Positions 18,011 to 25,854 of a stretch of 64,000 bases of DNA are shown here, piece after piece. The translations under genes and the position numbers were made by a program. The notes beneath the pieces were generated by a model. The model ran no database searches. It was not told where the DNA came from and was given only the letters and a program-made list of their open reading frames with translations. The stretch is from Streptomyces sp. NBC_00708. GTDB lineage: Bacteria > Actinomycetota > Actinomycetes > Streptomycetales > Streptomycetaceae. Numbering within the stretch: position 1 is the stretch's first letter; each line of letters starts with the position of its first letter. The stretch covers positions 5,890,001 through 5,954,000 of the forward strand of contig CP108997.1 of NCBI GenBank assembly GCA_036226585.1. Reading direction: 5' to 3'.

Positions 18011-18037
18011 TGGCAGCTTCCTGAAAGGAACGTTGCC
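18011..18037 (+). promoter_or_regulatory. Cluster motif copy A and promoter, upstream of the MCAT gene
   Basis: TGGCAGCTTCCTGAAAGG then AACGTTGCC: a copy of the shared 27-bp motif, least conserved in its centre. The right arm overlaps a -35-like TTGCCG; a -10-like TTGTAT follows 17 bases later. After CGTTG the next 14 bases are followed by GGACWGTT, exactly as in copy D at 34870, so the promoter spacing is conserved between the two. It lies 172 bases before the MCAT start. Confidence 0.6.
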
Positions 18038-18209
18038 GCCCCCCGCCCCGGACAGTTGTATGGGTCGTCGGGAACGGGATTCCGGAACACCCGGAATTTC
18101 CCGCCCCCGGCGGCAGCCCATCCCCCGTGCGCCGCCGTGCGCGGGGGTCCGGAACCTTCCTTCTCCGGACCCCCGCGCCCCGGTCGAACACCGCGCGGAA
18201 GGCGGCCCC

Positions 18210-19160
18210 ATGAATCAATTGCCGATCGGTCTGGTGTTTCCCGGACAGGGGACACAGAAAGAGGGAATGGGCGCCGCCTGGCGGGATTCCCCGTCCTGGG
18301 ACCTGACCGCGGAAATCTCCGAGGTGACCGGCGAGGACATTCCCCGGCTCCTGCTGCACACCCCCGGCGAACAGCTCCGGCGCACCGACCTGGCCCAGCT
18401 CGCCGTCTTCACCGTCGCGGTGATCGCGCACGCCGAGGCGGTCCGGCGCGGCGCGCTCGGCGGACGCGTGGTGGCCTGCGCGGGCCACAGCCTGGGGGAG
18501 TACGCCGCGCTCGCCGCGGCCGGCGCCCTCACCGTCGCCGACGCCGCCGCGCTCGTCGCCGTCCGGGGCCGGGCCATGCGGGACGCCGCCGAGGTGCGCG
18601 AAGGCACCATGGGCGTCCTGGTCGCCGCGCCCCTGGCGGAGGTGGAGACCCTTGTCGCGGCCGTGCGCGCGTCCGGCGCCGACGTCTGGATCGCCAACGT
18701 CAACAGCCCGGGGCAGACCGTGGTGTCCGGCTCGCCCGGGGGGATCGACGCGCTCGACGCCGAGGCCCCCGCCATCGGCGCCAAGATGATCCGCCTCCAG
18801 GTCGGCGGCGCCTTCCACAGCCCGTACATGGCACCGGCCGCCGAGACCCTGCGCAGGGCCCTCAAGAACGCCCCCTTCGCCCCCACGCACCTGCCCGTCG
18901 TGGCCAACGCCGACGCCGAGCCGTACACGGGCGACTGCGACTGGCCCGAGCTCTCCACCCGCCAGCTCACCTCGCCGGTGCTGTGGGAGCGGTCCGTCGC
19001 GACCCTCACCGGCCGGCTCGGCTGCCGCCGCCTGGTCGAGCTCGGCCCCGGCCGCACCCTGGCCGGCCTGGTCCGCCGCATCGACGGGGACACCGACGCC
19101 GTCTCTCTCGACAGCCCCGATGCCCTGGACGCACAACCCGACACGAGCGAGGAGACCTGA
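18210..19160 (+). CDS. Malonyl-CoA:ACP transacylase (FabD family)
   Basis: A 316-residue stand-alone acyltransferase. GLVFPGQGTQKEGMG opens the fold, the nucleophile is S94 in GHSLGEYAALAAAG, and the catalytic His is H203 in GGAFHSPYMAPA. QTVVSGS is also present. It should load malonyl units onto the ACPs encoded further right. Carrying its own MCAT is a feature of highly reducing type II PKS clusters rather than of aromatic ones, which usually borrow the housekeeping enzyme. The ATG start has GGAAGG upstream. It is followed after 5 bases by a thioesterase gene, so these form one unit under motif copy A. Confidence 0.92.
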   Translation: MNQLPIGLVFPGQGTQKEGMGAAWRDSPSWDLTAEISEVTGEDIPRLLLHTPGEQLRRTDLAQLAVFTVAVIAHAEAVRRGALGGRVVACAGHSLGEYAALAAAGALTVADAAALVAVRGRAMRDAAEVREGTMGVLVAAPLAEVETLVAAVRASGADVWIANVNSPGQTVVSGSPGGIDALDAEAPAIGAKMIRLQVGGAFHSPYMAPAAETLRRALKNAPFAPTHLPVVANADAEPYTGDCDWPELSTRQLTSPVLWERSVATLTGRLGCRRLVELGPGRTLAGLVRRIDGDTDAVSLDSPDALDAQPDTSEET

Positions 19161-19165
19161 CCACC

Positions 19166-19915
19166 ATGGCACTGGGCACCGAGAGCATCTGGCTGCGCGC
19201 CCATCCCACCGGGACACCGCCCCGCACGAGGCTTCTCTGCCTGCCGCACGCCGGGGGCTCGGCCGGCTTCTTCCACAGCTGGGGCAACGCCCTCGGCGAC
19301 GACGTGGAGGTCGTGGCCGTCCGCTACCCCGGCCGGCAGGAACGTATCGCCGAGGAACCCGTCGACGACATCGAACTCCTCGCCGACTCGATCAGCGCGG
19401 AGCTGGCCCCCCTCCTCGACACCCCGCTGGCCCTCTTCGGACACAGCATGGGCGCCTCGCTCGCGTACGAGATCGCCCTGCGCCTGGAGGCGCGGTACGG
19501 CGTCGTCCCGGCCGCGCTGATGGTCTCCTGCCGCAAGGCCCCGCACCTGCTCACCCCGCGTACGGCCGCCCTGAGCGACGACGGTCTGATCGACGAGGTC
19601 CGGCGGCTCGGCGGGACGGACAGCGCGCTGCTCGCCGAACCGGAGCTGCGCGAGCTGATCCTGCCCGCGATCAGGGCCGACTTCTCGGCCGTCGCCCGGT
19701 ACGCGGCACGCCCCGGCGTCCCGGTGGGCTGTCCCGTCACCGGCTACGTCGGCGACAGCGACCCCGATGTCGGCCCCGAAGCGGTCCGGGCCTGGCGGCG
19801 GGTCGCCCCCCGGGGCTTCGACCTGAAGGTCCTGGCCGGCGGCCACTTCTACCTCGTGGACCGCCGCGCCGAACTCCTCGCCGACATCCGCGCGCGGCTG
19901 GCACGAAATCCCTGA
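19166..19915 (+). CDS. Type II thioesterase
   Basis: A 249-residue alpha/beta hydrolase of the external thioesterase class that edits NRPS/PKS lines. The start TRLLCLPHAGGSAGFFHSW and VAVRYPGRQERIAEEPV are typical, the nucleophile is S94 in LFGHSMGAS, and the His lies near the end in LAGGHFYLVDRR. It would remove stalled or wrong acyl groups from carrier proteins. A second type II thioesterase is present at 29931, so one may serve the PKS and the other the NRPS; which is which cannot be decided from sequence. Confidence 0.9.
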   Translation: MALGTESIWLRAHPTGTPPRTRLLCLPHAGGSAGFFHSWGNALGDDVEVVAVRYPGRQERIAEEPVDDIELLADSISAELAPLLDTPLALFGHSMGASLAYEIALRLEARYGVVPAALMVSCRKAPHLLTPRTAALSDDGLIDEVRRLGGTDSALLAEPELRELILPAIRADFSAVARYAARPGVPVGCPVTGYVGDSDPDVGPEAVRAWRRVAPRGFDLKVLAGGHFYLVDRRAELLADIRARLARNP

Positions 19916-19938
19916 AAAACGCCGCCGCCGACGCCGGT

Positions 19939-19965
19939 TGGCAGCTTGTTGCAGTTGTCGTTGTG
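19939..19965 (+). promoter_or_regulatory. Cluster motif copy B, upstream of the PKS operon
   Basis: TGGCAGCTTGTTGCAGTTG then TCGTTGTG: shares TGGCAGC, TGCA and CGTTG at the same spacings as copies A, C and D. It starts 24 bases past the thioesterase stop and ends 82 bases before the first ACP start, marking a new promoter for the ACP-KS operon. A clear -10 is not obvious. Confidence 0.6.
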
Positions 19966-20047
19966 GCGCAAAGAACTCCACGCGAGCATTCATTCCAGTA
20001 ATCCCGCCGCGCGTTATGGGAGCGGCATTCCGAAAAGGAGAAAAGGC

Positions 20048-20302
20048 GTGTCCACTGCTACGCAGGACGAGCGAATCGACACCATCAAGGAAATCGTCTG
20101 CGACATTCTTGAGATCGAGGAGGACGAGGTGACCCCGACGAGTCTCTTCAAGGAGGACCACGACGCGGACTCGCTGCGCGCCATCGAGATCCTCGCCGCC
20201 CTGGAGAAGGAATTCGGCGTCGTCATCAACCAGAGCGAGCTGCCGCGCATGGTCAACCTGACGGGCGTCTACGAGGTCGTCTCGGAGCCGGCCGGCTGGT
20301 AG
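20048..20302 (+). CDS. Acyl carrier protein 1
   Basis: An 84-residue ACP. The phosphopantetheine Ser is in DHDADSLRAIEILAALE, followed by the acidic helix II typical of type II carriers. The GTG start has AAGGAG eight bases upstream. It is the first gene of the long rightward PKS operon, 33 bases before the ketosynthase gene, so it is the likely main carrier of the growing chain. A second ACP is encoded at 27008 next to the dehydratases. Confidence 0.92.
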   Translation: MSTATQDERIDTIKEIVCDILEIEEDEVTPTSLFKEDHDADSLRAIEILAALEKEFGVVINQSELPRMVNLTGVYEVVSEPAGW

Positions 20303-20335
20303 TCCGTCCCCGCTGCGGTTGATTGGGAGGTTGGT

Positions 20336-21598
20336 ATGACGGCAGTGCGCGGCACCGGCCACGACCGGACCGAGCGGCACCGGGTCGTCCTGACGGGACT
20401 CGGTGTGGTCTCCAGCATCGGCCTGGGGGCGAAGGAGTTCCTGCAAGGGCTCCGCGAAGGACGCAGTGGTGCACGGCGCATCACGGTGTTCGACACCGAG
20501 GGCTTCGCCCACGCGAACGGGTGCGAGATCACGGACTTCGAACCGCGGGAGTGGATCAGCACCCTGGACGTGGAACAGCTCGGCCGTGCCGCGCAGTTCT
20601 CCGTCGCGGCGGCCCGGATGGCGCTGGAGGACTCGGGACTCGGTCTGGAGGAGCTGCGCGGCCGTCGCGGCCTGATCTCCATCGGCACGACCGACGGCGA
20701 GAGCTACGACCTGGACCAGCTGGTCGAGGGCGAACTCGCCGACGGGATCGGAGCGTTCGACGCCACCGCTGCCCGGCGCATCCCCGCCGGGCGGCTGTCG
20801 GTGGCCATCGCCCAGGAACTCGGCCTCCGCGACGTGGAGGCACTCACCATCCCCACCGCCTGCTCGGCGGGCAACTACGCGATCGGCTACGGCTTCGACG
20901 CCGTCAGCTCGGGCGAGGCGGAATTCGCCTTCTGCGGCGGGGCCGACGCCATGTGCCGGAAGACCTTCACCGGCTTCTACCGGCTCGGCACCATCGCCCC
21001 CGACCGCTGCCAGCCCTTCGACGTGGACCGCAAGGGCATCCTGACCGGGGAGGGCGCAGGCGTCCTCGTACTGGAACGCCTGGACTCCGCCCTGGCCAGG
21101 GGCGCCACCATCTACGCCGAGGTGCTCGGCTACGGCCTCAACTGCGACGCGCACCACCAGGTCGCGCCCGACCGCGACAGCGTCGCCGAACTGATGCGGC
21201 TGGCCCTGGACAACGCGGGCGTCGCACCCCACGAGGTGGACCTCATATCGGCGCACGGCACCGGCACCAAGGCCAACGACATCACCGAGGCCGGCGCCAT
21301 CCGCCAGGTCTTCGGAGACACGCCTCCCCGCACCGTCTCCATGAAATCGATGCTCGGCCACAGCATGGGCGCGGCCAGCGCACTGGGGGCCATCGGCTGC
21401 GCCCTGGCGATCCGGAACCGCTTCATCCCGCCCACCATCAACCACGTCACCACCGACCCCGAGTGCGACGTCGACTGTGTGCCGAACCAGGCGGTCGAGG
21501 CCGACCTGCGGATCGTTCAGAACAACGGTCTCGCGTTCGGCGGCAACAACGCGGCGGTACTGCTGGGCCGGTACGACGCAATCAAGGAGGCGTCATGA
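20336..21598 (+). CDS. Beta-ketoacyl-ACP synthase, KS-alpha type
   Basis: A 420-residue condensing enzyme with the complete triad: C176 in IPTACSAGNYAIGYG, H307 in SAHGTGTKAND and H342 in LGHSMGAAS. The length and motifs fit FabF/type II PKS KS-alpha. It should catalyse decarboxylative chain extension with malonyl-ACP. GGGAGG precedes the ATG. Its stop overlaps the start of a second ketosynthase gene, which could be its heterodimer partner; a Cys-less partner (chain length factor) is encoded at 25855. The set belongs to the highly reducing type II class because KR and DH genes follow in the same operon. Confidence 0.92.
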   Translation: MTAVRGTGHDRTERHRVVLTGLGVVSSIGLGAKEFLQGLREGRSGARRITVFDTEGFAHANGCEITDFEPREWISTLDVEQLGRAAQFSVAAARMALEDSGLGLEELRGRRGLISIGTTDGESYDLDQLVEGELADGIGAFDATAARRIPAGRLSVAIAQELGLRDVEALTIPTACSAGNYAIGYGFDAVSSGEAEFAFCGGADAMCRKTFTGFYRLGTIAPDRCQPFDVDRKGILTGEGAGVLVLERLDSALARGATIYAEVLGYGLNCDAHHQVAPDRDSVAELMRLALDNAGVAPHEVDLISAHGTGTKANDITEAGAIRQVFGDTPPRTVSMKSMLGHSMGAASALGAIGCALAIRNRFIPPTINHVTTDPECDVDCVPNQAVEADLRIVQNNGLAFGGNNAAVLLGRYDAIKEAS

Positions 21599-22746
21599 CG
21601 ATCCGCCCCATCATCGGGATGGGCGCCGTCGCAGCGACCGGCTCCGGGGTCGGCGAACTCTTCGAGAGCCTGTGCCTGGGCCGCAGCGGCCGGGCGGAGC
21701 TCCGCGGCTTCGACCGCACCCGGTTCCGGGCCCAGCACGCCTACGAGGTGGACGACCGCCCCGTGCCCGGCGAGGACATCCCCGGACGGGCCACCCGGCT
21801 CCTGCTCGACGCCATCGGGCAGGCCGCGGCGGACGCCGGACTCGGCGAGGACCTGAGCGGCATCCCCATCCTCATCGGCACCGGACTGCGCGAGCTGCGC
21901 TCCCTCGAACTGTGGTGGCGCGACGGCTCCCCGTTCGCCGACTCCGGGCTCCACTTCGGCACCGGACTGCGCGAACGCTTCAACGCCGACGTGACCCACA
22001 CCTTCTCCAACGCCTGCTCCGCCTCCCTGTACGCCCTGGCGCTCGCCTCGGACCTGCTGGACCAGGGCGGGGACGACGGCCCCGACACCGTGATCGTCGC
22101 CGGCGTCGACGTGCTGACCGAGTCCATGTACGGACTCCTGGAGCGCGTCCACCCCGTGCCGCCGGACCGGGTGCGCCCCTTCGACCGCAACCGCACGGGC
22201 GTCCTGATGGGCGACGGTGCCGCGGCGATCGTGCTGCGCCGCACCGACCGCGACGCGCCCCAGGTGCACGGCCGGCTGCGCGGCGTCGCCGTCAACTGCG
22301 ACGCCTACCACGTCACCGCCCCGTCCCCGGAGGGCATCGCCGAGGCCATGCGCTCCGCGTACCGGCTGGCCGGCGTCAAGCCCGCGGACGTCGACCTGGT
22401 GATGCTGCACGGCACCGGCACCCTCCTCAACGACGAGGCGGAGGCCGGCGCGCTGGCCGCCGTGCTCGGCGGTGACGCGGACAAACCGCTGATGACCGCC
22501 GTCAAGTCCATGACCGGGCACACCTCCGGGGCCTCCGGCCTGCTCAACCTGATCGTGGGCCTGTGCGCCCTGAACGAGGGCCGGGTGCCGCCGACGGTGG
22601 GGCTGGACGACCCGGTCGAGGAGGCGGCGCCGTTCCGCTTCGTCACCGGCGAGGCGGCCGCCGGCCGCCGGCTGAACGTGGCGCAGCTCAACGCCTTCGG
22701 ATTCGGCGGCATCAACGCCGTCACCATCGTGGAGGGAAACCGATGA
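21595..22746 (+). CDS. Second ketosynthase, catalytic residues intact
   Basis: A 383-residue KS-fold protein, shorter than usual. The active Cys is C141 in FSNACSASLYALALA, and the two His are H272 in MLHGTGTLLND and H309 in MTGHTSGASG. It is therefore catalytic-type and not a chain length factor, though strongly divergent from its neighbour. It may start the chain, handle a special elongation step, or act as an acyltransferase. ATGA coupling on both sides (21595 and 22743) implies strict co-expression with the other KS-like proteins. Two active-type KS enzymes in one operon suggest division of labour during chain building. Confidence 0.85.
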   Translation: MTIRPIIGMGAVAATGSGVGELFESLCLGRSGRAELRGFDRTRFRAQHAYEVDDRPVPGEDIPGRATRLLLDAIGQAAADAGLGEDLSGIPILIGTGLRELRSLELWWRDGSPFADSGLHFGTGLRERFNADVTHTFSNACSASLYALALASDLLDQGGDDGPDTVIVAGVDVLTESMYGLLERVHPVPPDRVRPFDRNRTGVLMGDGAAAIVLRRTDRDAPQVHGRLRGVAVNCDAYHVTAPSPEGIAEAMRSAYRLAGVKPADVDLVMLHGTGTLLNDEAEAGALAAVLGGDADKPLMTAVKSMTGHTSGASGLLNLIVGLCALNEGRVPPTVGLDDPVEEAAPFRFVTGEAAAGRRLNVAQLNAFGFGGINAVTIVEGNR

Positions 22747-23618
22747 GCACGCAGAGTGCCGCGGTCGTCGTCACCGGAGCCGCCGTCCTGCTGCCGGGGG
22801 CGGACACCGTGAAGGCCCTGGCCGACGGACCCGCCCCGGGCGGCGCCCCCGTCGACCCCGCCGGTTACGTGGGCCGCAAGGGCCTGCGCTACAAGGACCG
22901 GGCCACCCAGCTCGGCTACTGCCTGACCGCAGCCGCCCTCGGGGACGCCGGACTGCTCGGCGAGGACGGGCTGACCGTGCCCGCCGAGTCCGTCGGCGTG
23001 GTCGCCAGCTCCAACTTCGGCAACCTCGACACCGTCGTCCGGGCGCTGGACACCATCCGGGAGGAGACCGTCACGGCCACCAGCCCGATGGACCTGCCGA
23101 ACGCCTCCAGCAACGTCCTCGCCTCCTCGGCCGCCATCCGCTACGGGCTGCGCGGCCCCAACCTGATGGTGTGCAACGGCGAGACCTCCGGCCTGGACGC
23201 CGTCCACTGGGCGGTCACGATGATCACGGCCGGCCGATCGGCCCGGATGCTGGTCCTCGGCGTCGAGCCCGACAACGAGGTGGTGCGCCGGCTCCTCGGC
23301 GGCACCCGCGCGGTGGACGGCGGCGCGGCCGTGCTCCTGGAGTCCCGGGCCGCCGCCGCGGAGCGCTCCGCGACCGTACGCGCCGTGGTCGGCCCCTACC
23401 GCAGGAGCGCCGCCGTCCCCACGCCGGTCCCCGGCCGGCGCTGGACGCTCCCGGAGCACCTCGGCCGCGCCTCCGGCGCCCACGGGGTCCTCCAGTGCGC
23501 CGCCGCGGTCGGCTGGTTCGACGTCGGCGAGCGCGGGCCGGTCCACGCCGTCACGGGCACCGCGCAGGACGACGCGAGTGCGGACCTCGTCCTGCTGGCA
23601 CCGGAGGCGGCCGGGTGA
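22743..23618 (+). CDS. Truncated ketosynthase-like protein without active-site Cys
   Basis: A 291-residue protein related to the N-terminal two thirds of ketosynthases: VVVTGAAVLLPG, GVVASSNFGNLDTVV, PMDLPNASSNVLASSAAIRYG and LRGPNLMVCNGETSGLDAV. At the position of the nucleophile (TACSAG in the active KS) it has NGETSG, i.e. Glu for Cys. The C-terminal part with HGTGT and the second His is missing. It cannot condense by itself. It may be a structural partner, a chain length factor-like decarboxylation aid, or a relic kept by coupling. Tight ATGA and GTGA overlaps with both neighbours argue that it is still expressed. Confidence 0.75.
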   Translation: MSTQSAAVVVTGAAVLLPGADTVKALADGPAPGGAPVDPAGYVGRKGLRYKDRATQLGYCLTAAALGDAGLLGEDGLTVPAESVGVVASSNFGNLDTVVRALDTIREETVTATSPMDLPNASSNVLASSAAIRYGLRGPNLMVCNGETSGLDAVHWAVTMITAGRSARMLVLGVEPDNEVVRRLLGGTRAVDGGAAVLLESRAAAAERSATVRAVVGPYRRSAAVPTPVPGRRWTLPEHLGRASGAHGVLQCAAAVGWFDVGERGPVHAVTGTAQDDASADLVLLAPEAAG

Positions 23619-24463
23619 GCGCCGACCCCGACCTGCGGCCCGTCTCGGTCCAGCGGCGCACCACCGGCACCGGCCGGCGGATGCTCCTGCTGCACGGCCT
23701 CGCCGCCAACGACAGCGTCTGGGACCGCACGGTCGACCGGCTCCCGGCGGACGCCGAGGTCTGGACCGCCCGCCTGCCCTGGCGCACCGACGGCATCGGC
23801 GACTGGGGCCAGGAGCCCAACCTCAAGGGCTGGCTCGCCAAGGCCCTCGAAGCGGTGCCCGGCCGCGCCGAGACCGTCGTCGCCCACTCGATGGCCGCCA
23901 ACGTGCTCCTCGACCTGCTCGACCAGAAGGGCCGGGGCGGCACCGACCCGCTGCGCCACTACGGCATCCGCTCGCTGGTGCTCGTCTCGCCCTTCTTCCG
24001 GTCCCGCGCCGACCAGTTCGACTGGGAGACGATCAGCTACTACCTGAACGACTTCCACCGGATCATGGAGGAGGGGATCCGGGTCCACTCGGACGGCCGG
24101 CTCCCCGCCGACATCCAGGAGGCCATGGGCAAGCGGGTGCGCGACCGGGTCGGCCCCCACGGCTGGCTCCGCTTCTTCGAGCTCTATCTGCGCACCCCCA
24201 CCCTCCAGACCTCACGGATCACCGTGCCCACCCTGGTGCTGGCCGGTGAGACCGACTTCGCGGCCCCGCCGGCCGAGAGCCTGGCGCTCGCCGCCGCCCT
24301 TCCCGCCGCGCACGCCCGCGTACTGCCCGGCTGCGGCCACTTCCCGATGATCGAGGCGGCCGAACGGTTCGCCGAGGAGATCCGGGAGTTCGTCCGACAC
24401 CCCGCGTCCGCCGCCCCCTTCGCGGCAGCCGCCCCCATCGACGCCATGGAGTCCCAGCGATGA
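23615..24463 (+). CDS. Alpha/beta hydrolase
   Basis: A 282-residue alpha/beta hydrolase. RRMLLLHGLAANDSVWDRTV is the oxyanion HG region, the nucleophile is Ser in VVAHSMAANVLLD (A-H-S-M-A, with Ala replacing the usual final Gly), the acid is probably in LAGETDFAAPP and the His in LPGCGHFPMIEAAERF. It could be an acyl-ACP/CoA thioesterase or acyltransferase acting on the polyketide chain. GTG start overlaps the stop of the truncated KS gene, and its own stop overlaps the next start. No lid or membrane segment is apparent. Confidence 0.78.
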   Translation: MSADPDLRPVSVQRRTTGTGRRMLLLHGLAANDSVWDRTVDRLPADAEVWTARLPWRTDGIGDWGQEPNLKGWLAKALEAVPGRAETVVAHSMAANVLLDLLDQKGRGGTDPLRHYGIRSLVLVSPFFRSRADQFDWETISYYLNDFHRIMEEGIRVHSDGRLPADIQEAMGKRVRDRVGPHGWLRFFELYLRTPTLQTSRITVPTLVLAGETDFAAPPAESLALAAALPAAHARVLPGCGHFPMIEAAERFAEEIREFVRHPASAAPFAAAAPIDAMESQR

Positions 24464-25440
24464 CCCTCGTCACGGAAACCGCCGTCAAGGCGCTCCTCAG
24501 CACCCCGACCACCACCCAGGTGCGCCCCCGCTACGAGGGCTCCAACATCTGCACCTGGATCGGCTTCAAGCACGTCAACTACCTCGTCGAGGAAGCCGTA
24601 CTCGACCACTTCCGGCAGGCCGGACTCCCGGCCCGCGCGCTGTACGAGACCCACGGCCTCGGCCTCGACCTGGTCTCGGTGGACACCCGCATCCTGCACG
24701 CCTTCCACATGGACGACGTCGCCGAGGCGGAGGTCGTGCCGTGGACCCCCAAGGGCGAGGCCGACTCCGCCACCCTCGACTTCAAGGTCACCATCCGCCT
24801 GGAGCGCGAGGGCGAGACGCTCAAGGCGGTGACCGCCAAGGTGCGGGTGTCGCTGCGCATCGACACCTACCTCGAAGCGGCGGGCGACGTCCCCGCCGAG
24901 CTGGCCCGGTACGCCGTCGCCACCCTCGGCGACGACCTGGAGCGCGAGCCCGCCACCGCCGCCCCGGCCGAGGAGGAGATCCTCGCCTCCCTCACCGCCG
25001 GGCAGAACGCGTACGCCTGGAAGTGGAACATTCCGTACCCGTACTGCCACTTCACCGAGCGCATCCAGATGTCCGGCTATCTGCGGCTGATGGAGGAGGG
25101 CAAGGACCGCTTCGTCGCCGACCGCGGCATCTCCATCAAGACCCTGCTCGACGACCGCCGCTGGATCCCCGTCGTGCCGCGCTCCGACATCCGCATCCTC
25201 GACGAGGCGCTGATGGAGGAGGACCTCTACACCGTCTACACCGTCGAGGAGGTCTTCAAGGACTTCACCTACACCTCGCGCATGGACTTCTACGTGCTCC
25301 GCGACGGGCAGCTGGTGAAGACCGCCACCGGCCGGATCGTGCACGGCTACGCCGTCATCGAGAACCGGCGCGACTGGAGCCTGGTCAGCCTCGACCGGCG
25401 GGTCGTCGACGCGATCAACGGCACGACGCGGCAGGCGTGA
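24460..25440 (+). CDS. Double hot-dog thioesterase-like protein
   Basis: A 326-residue protein with two hot-dog-like halves. The first (about 15-150) contains WIGFKHVNYLVEEAVLDHFRQ and ETHGLGLDLVSVDTRIL. The second (about 180-320) contains YCHFTERIQMSGYLRLMEE and FTYTSRMDFYVLRDGQLV. The arrangement recalls acyl-ACP thioesterases and 4-hydroxybenzoyl-CoA thioesterase relatives. A role in handling the acyl-ACP product is likely, either release or transfer to the peptide line. Catalytic residues are not obvious to me. Start and stop overlap neighbouring genes. Confidence 0.65.
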   Translation: MTLVTETAVKALLSTPTTTQVRPRYEGSNICTWIGFKHVNYLVEEAVLDHFRQAGLPARALYETHGLGLDLVSVDTRILHAFHMDDVAEAEVVPWTPKGEADSATLDFKVTIRLEREGETLKAVTAKVRVSLRIDTYLEAAGDVPAELARYAVATLGDDLEREPATAAPAEEEILASLTAGQNAYAWKWNIPYPYCHFTERIQMSGYLRLMEEGKDRFVADRGISIKTLLDDRRWIPVVPRSDIRILDEALMEEDLYTVYTVEEVFKDFTYTSRMDFYVLRDGQLVKTATGRIVHGYAVIENRRDWSLVSLDRRVVDAINGTTRQA

Positions 25441-25784
25441 CGGAGGCCTGGGCGGGCGGCGCACCACCCAGGCAGCTGCTCATCGAGAGCCAGGGGTGCG
25501 ACACCGACGACGCCGGCTTCCGGCGCGATGCCGTCACCCAGGTCCTCACCGGACACTCCGTCCTCCTCTTCCTGGTCCAGGACGGAGTCGTCCTGGCGCT
25601 GCCCGGCAGCGACGACGACCTGGACCGGTTCCAGGGGCGGGGCGGAGTCCTCGCCGCGGACGCCCACTCGCTCGCCCAGCGGGGACTGGACACGGTCCCG
25701 CTCCGCCCCGGCCTGCGCGTGATCGGCATGGACGAGGTGGCGGGCTGGATCCTCGACCCCGCCGTCCGGGCGGTGTGGCACTGA
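25437..25784 (+). CDS. DsrE-like small protein
   Basis: A 115-residue protein starting at a GTG that overlaps the preceding stop (GTGA). The pattern of an N-terminal strand LLIESQG followed by a Cys, the segment DAVTQVLTGHSVLLFLVQDGVVLAL, and a later AQRGLDTVPL helps place it in the DsrE/DsrF fold, small sulfur-relay or peroxiredoxin-like alpha/beta proteins. Its function in a polyketide operon is unclear. It closes the tightly overlapping part of the operon; 70 bases follow before the next gene. Confidence 0.5.
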   Translation: MTEAWAGGAPPRQLLIESQGCDTDDAGFRRDAVTQVLTGHSVLLFLVQDGVVLALPGSDDDLDRFQGRGGVLAADAHSLAQRGLDTVPLRPGLRVIGMDEVAGWILDPAVRAVWH

Positions 25785-25854
25785 CGGCCCGACAGCCCAT
25801 TTCTTGTGAACCCCGCGCGAACGGCGCGCGGGCAGCTGAGAGCGGAAGGAACAC

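Noticed and set aside
22743..23618. Truncated ketosynthase as a frameshifted pseudogene
   Set aside because: The frame is clean, codon usage is normal and both ends are translationally coupled. No continuation of a KS C-terminus was seen in other frames downstream; the following gene is an alpha/beta hydrolase.
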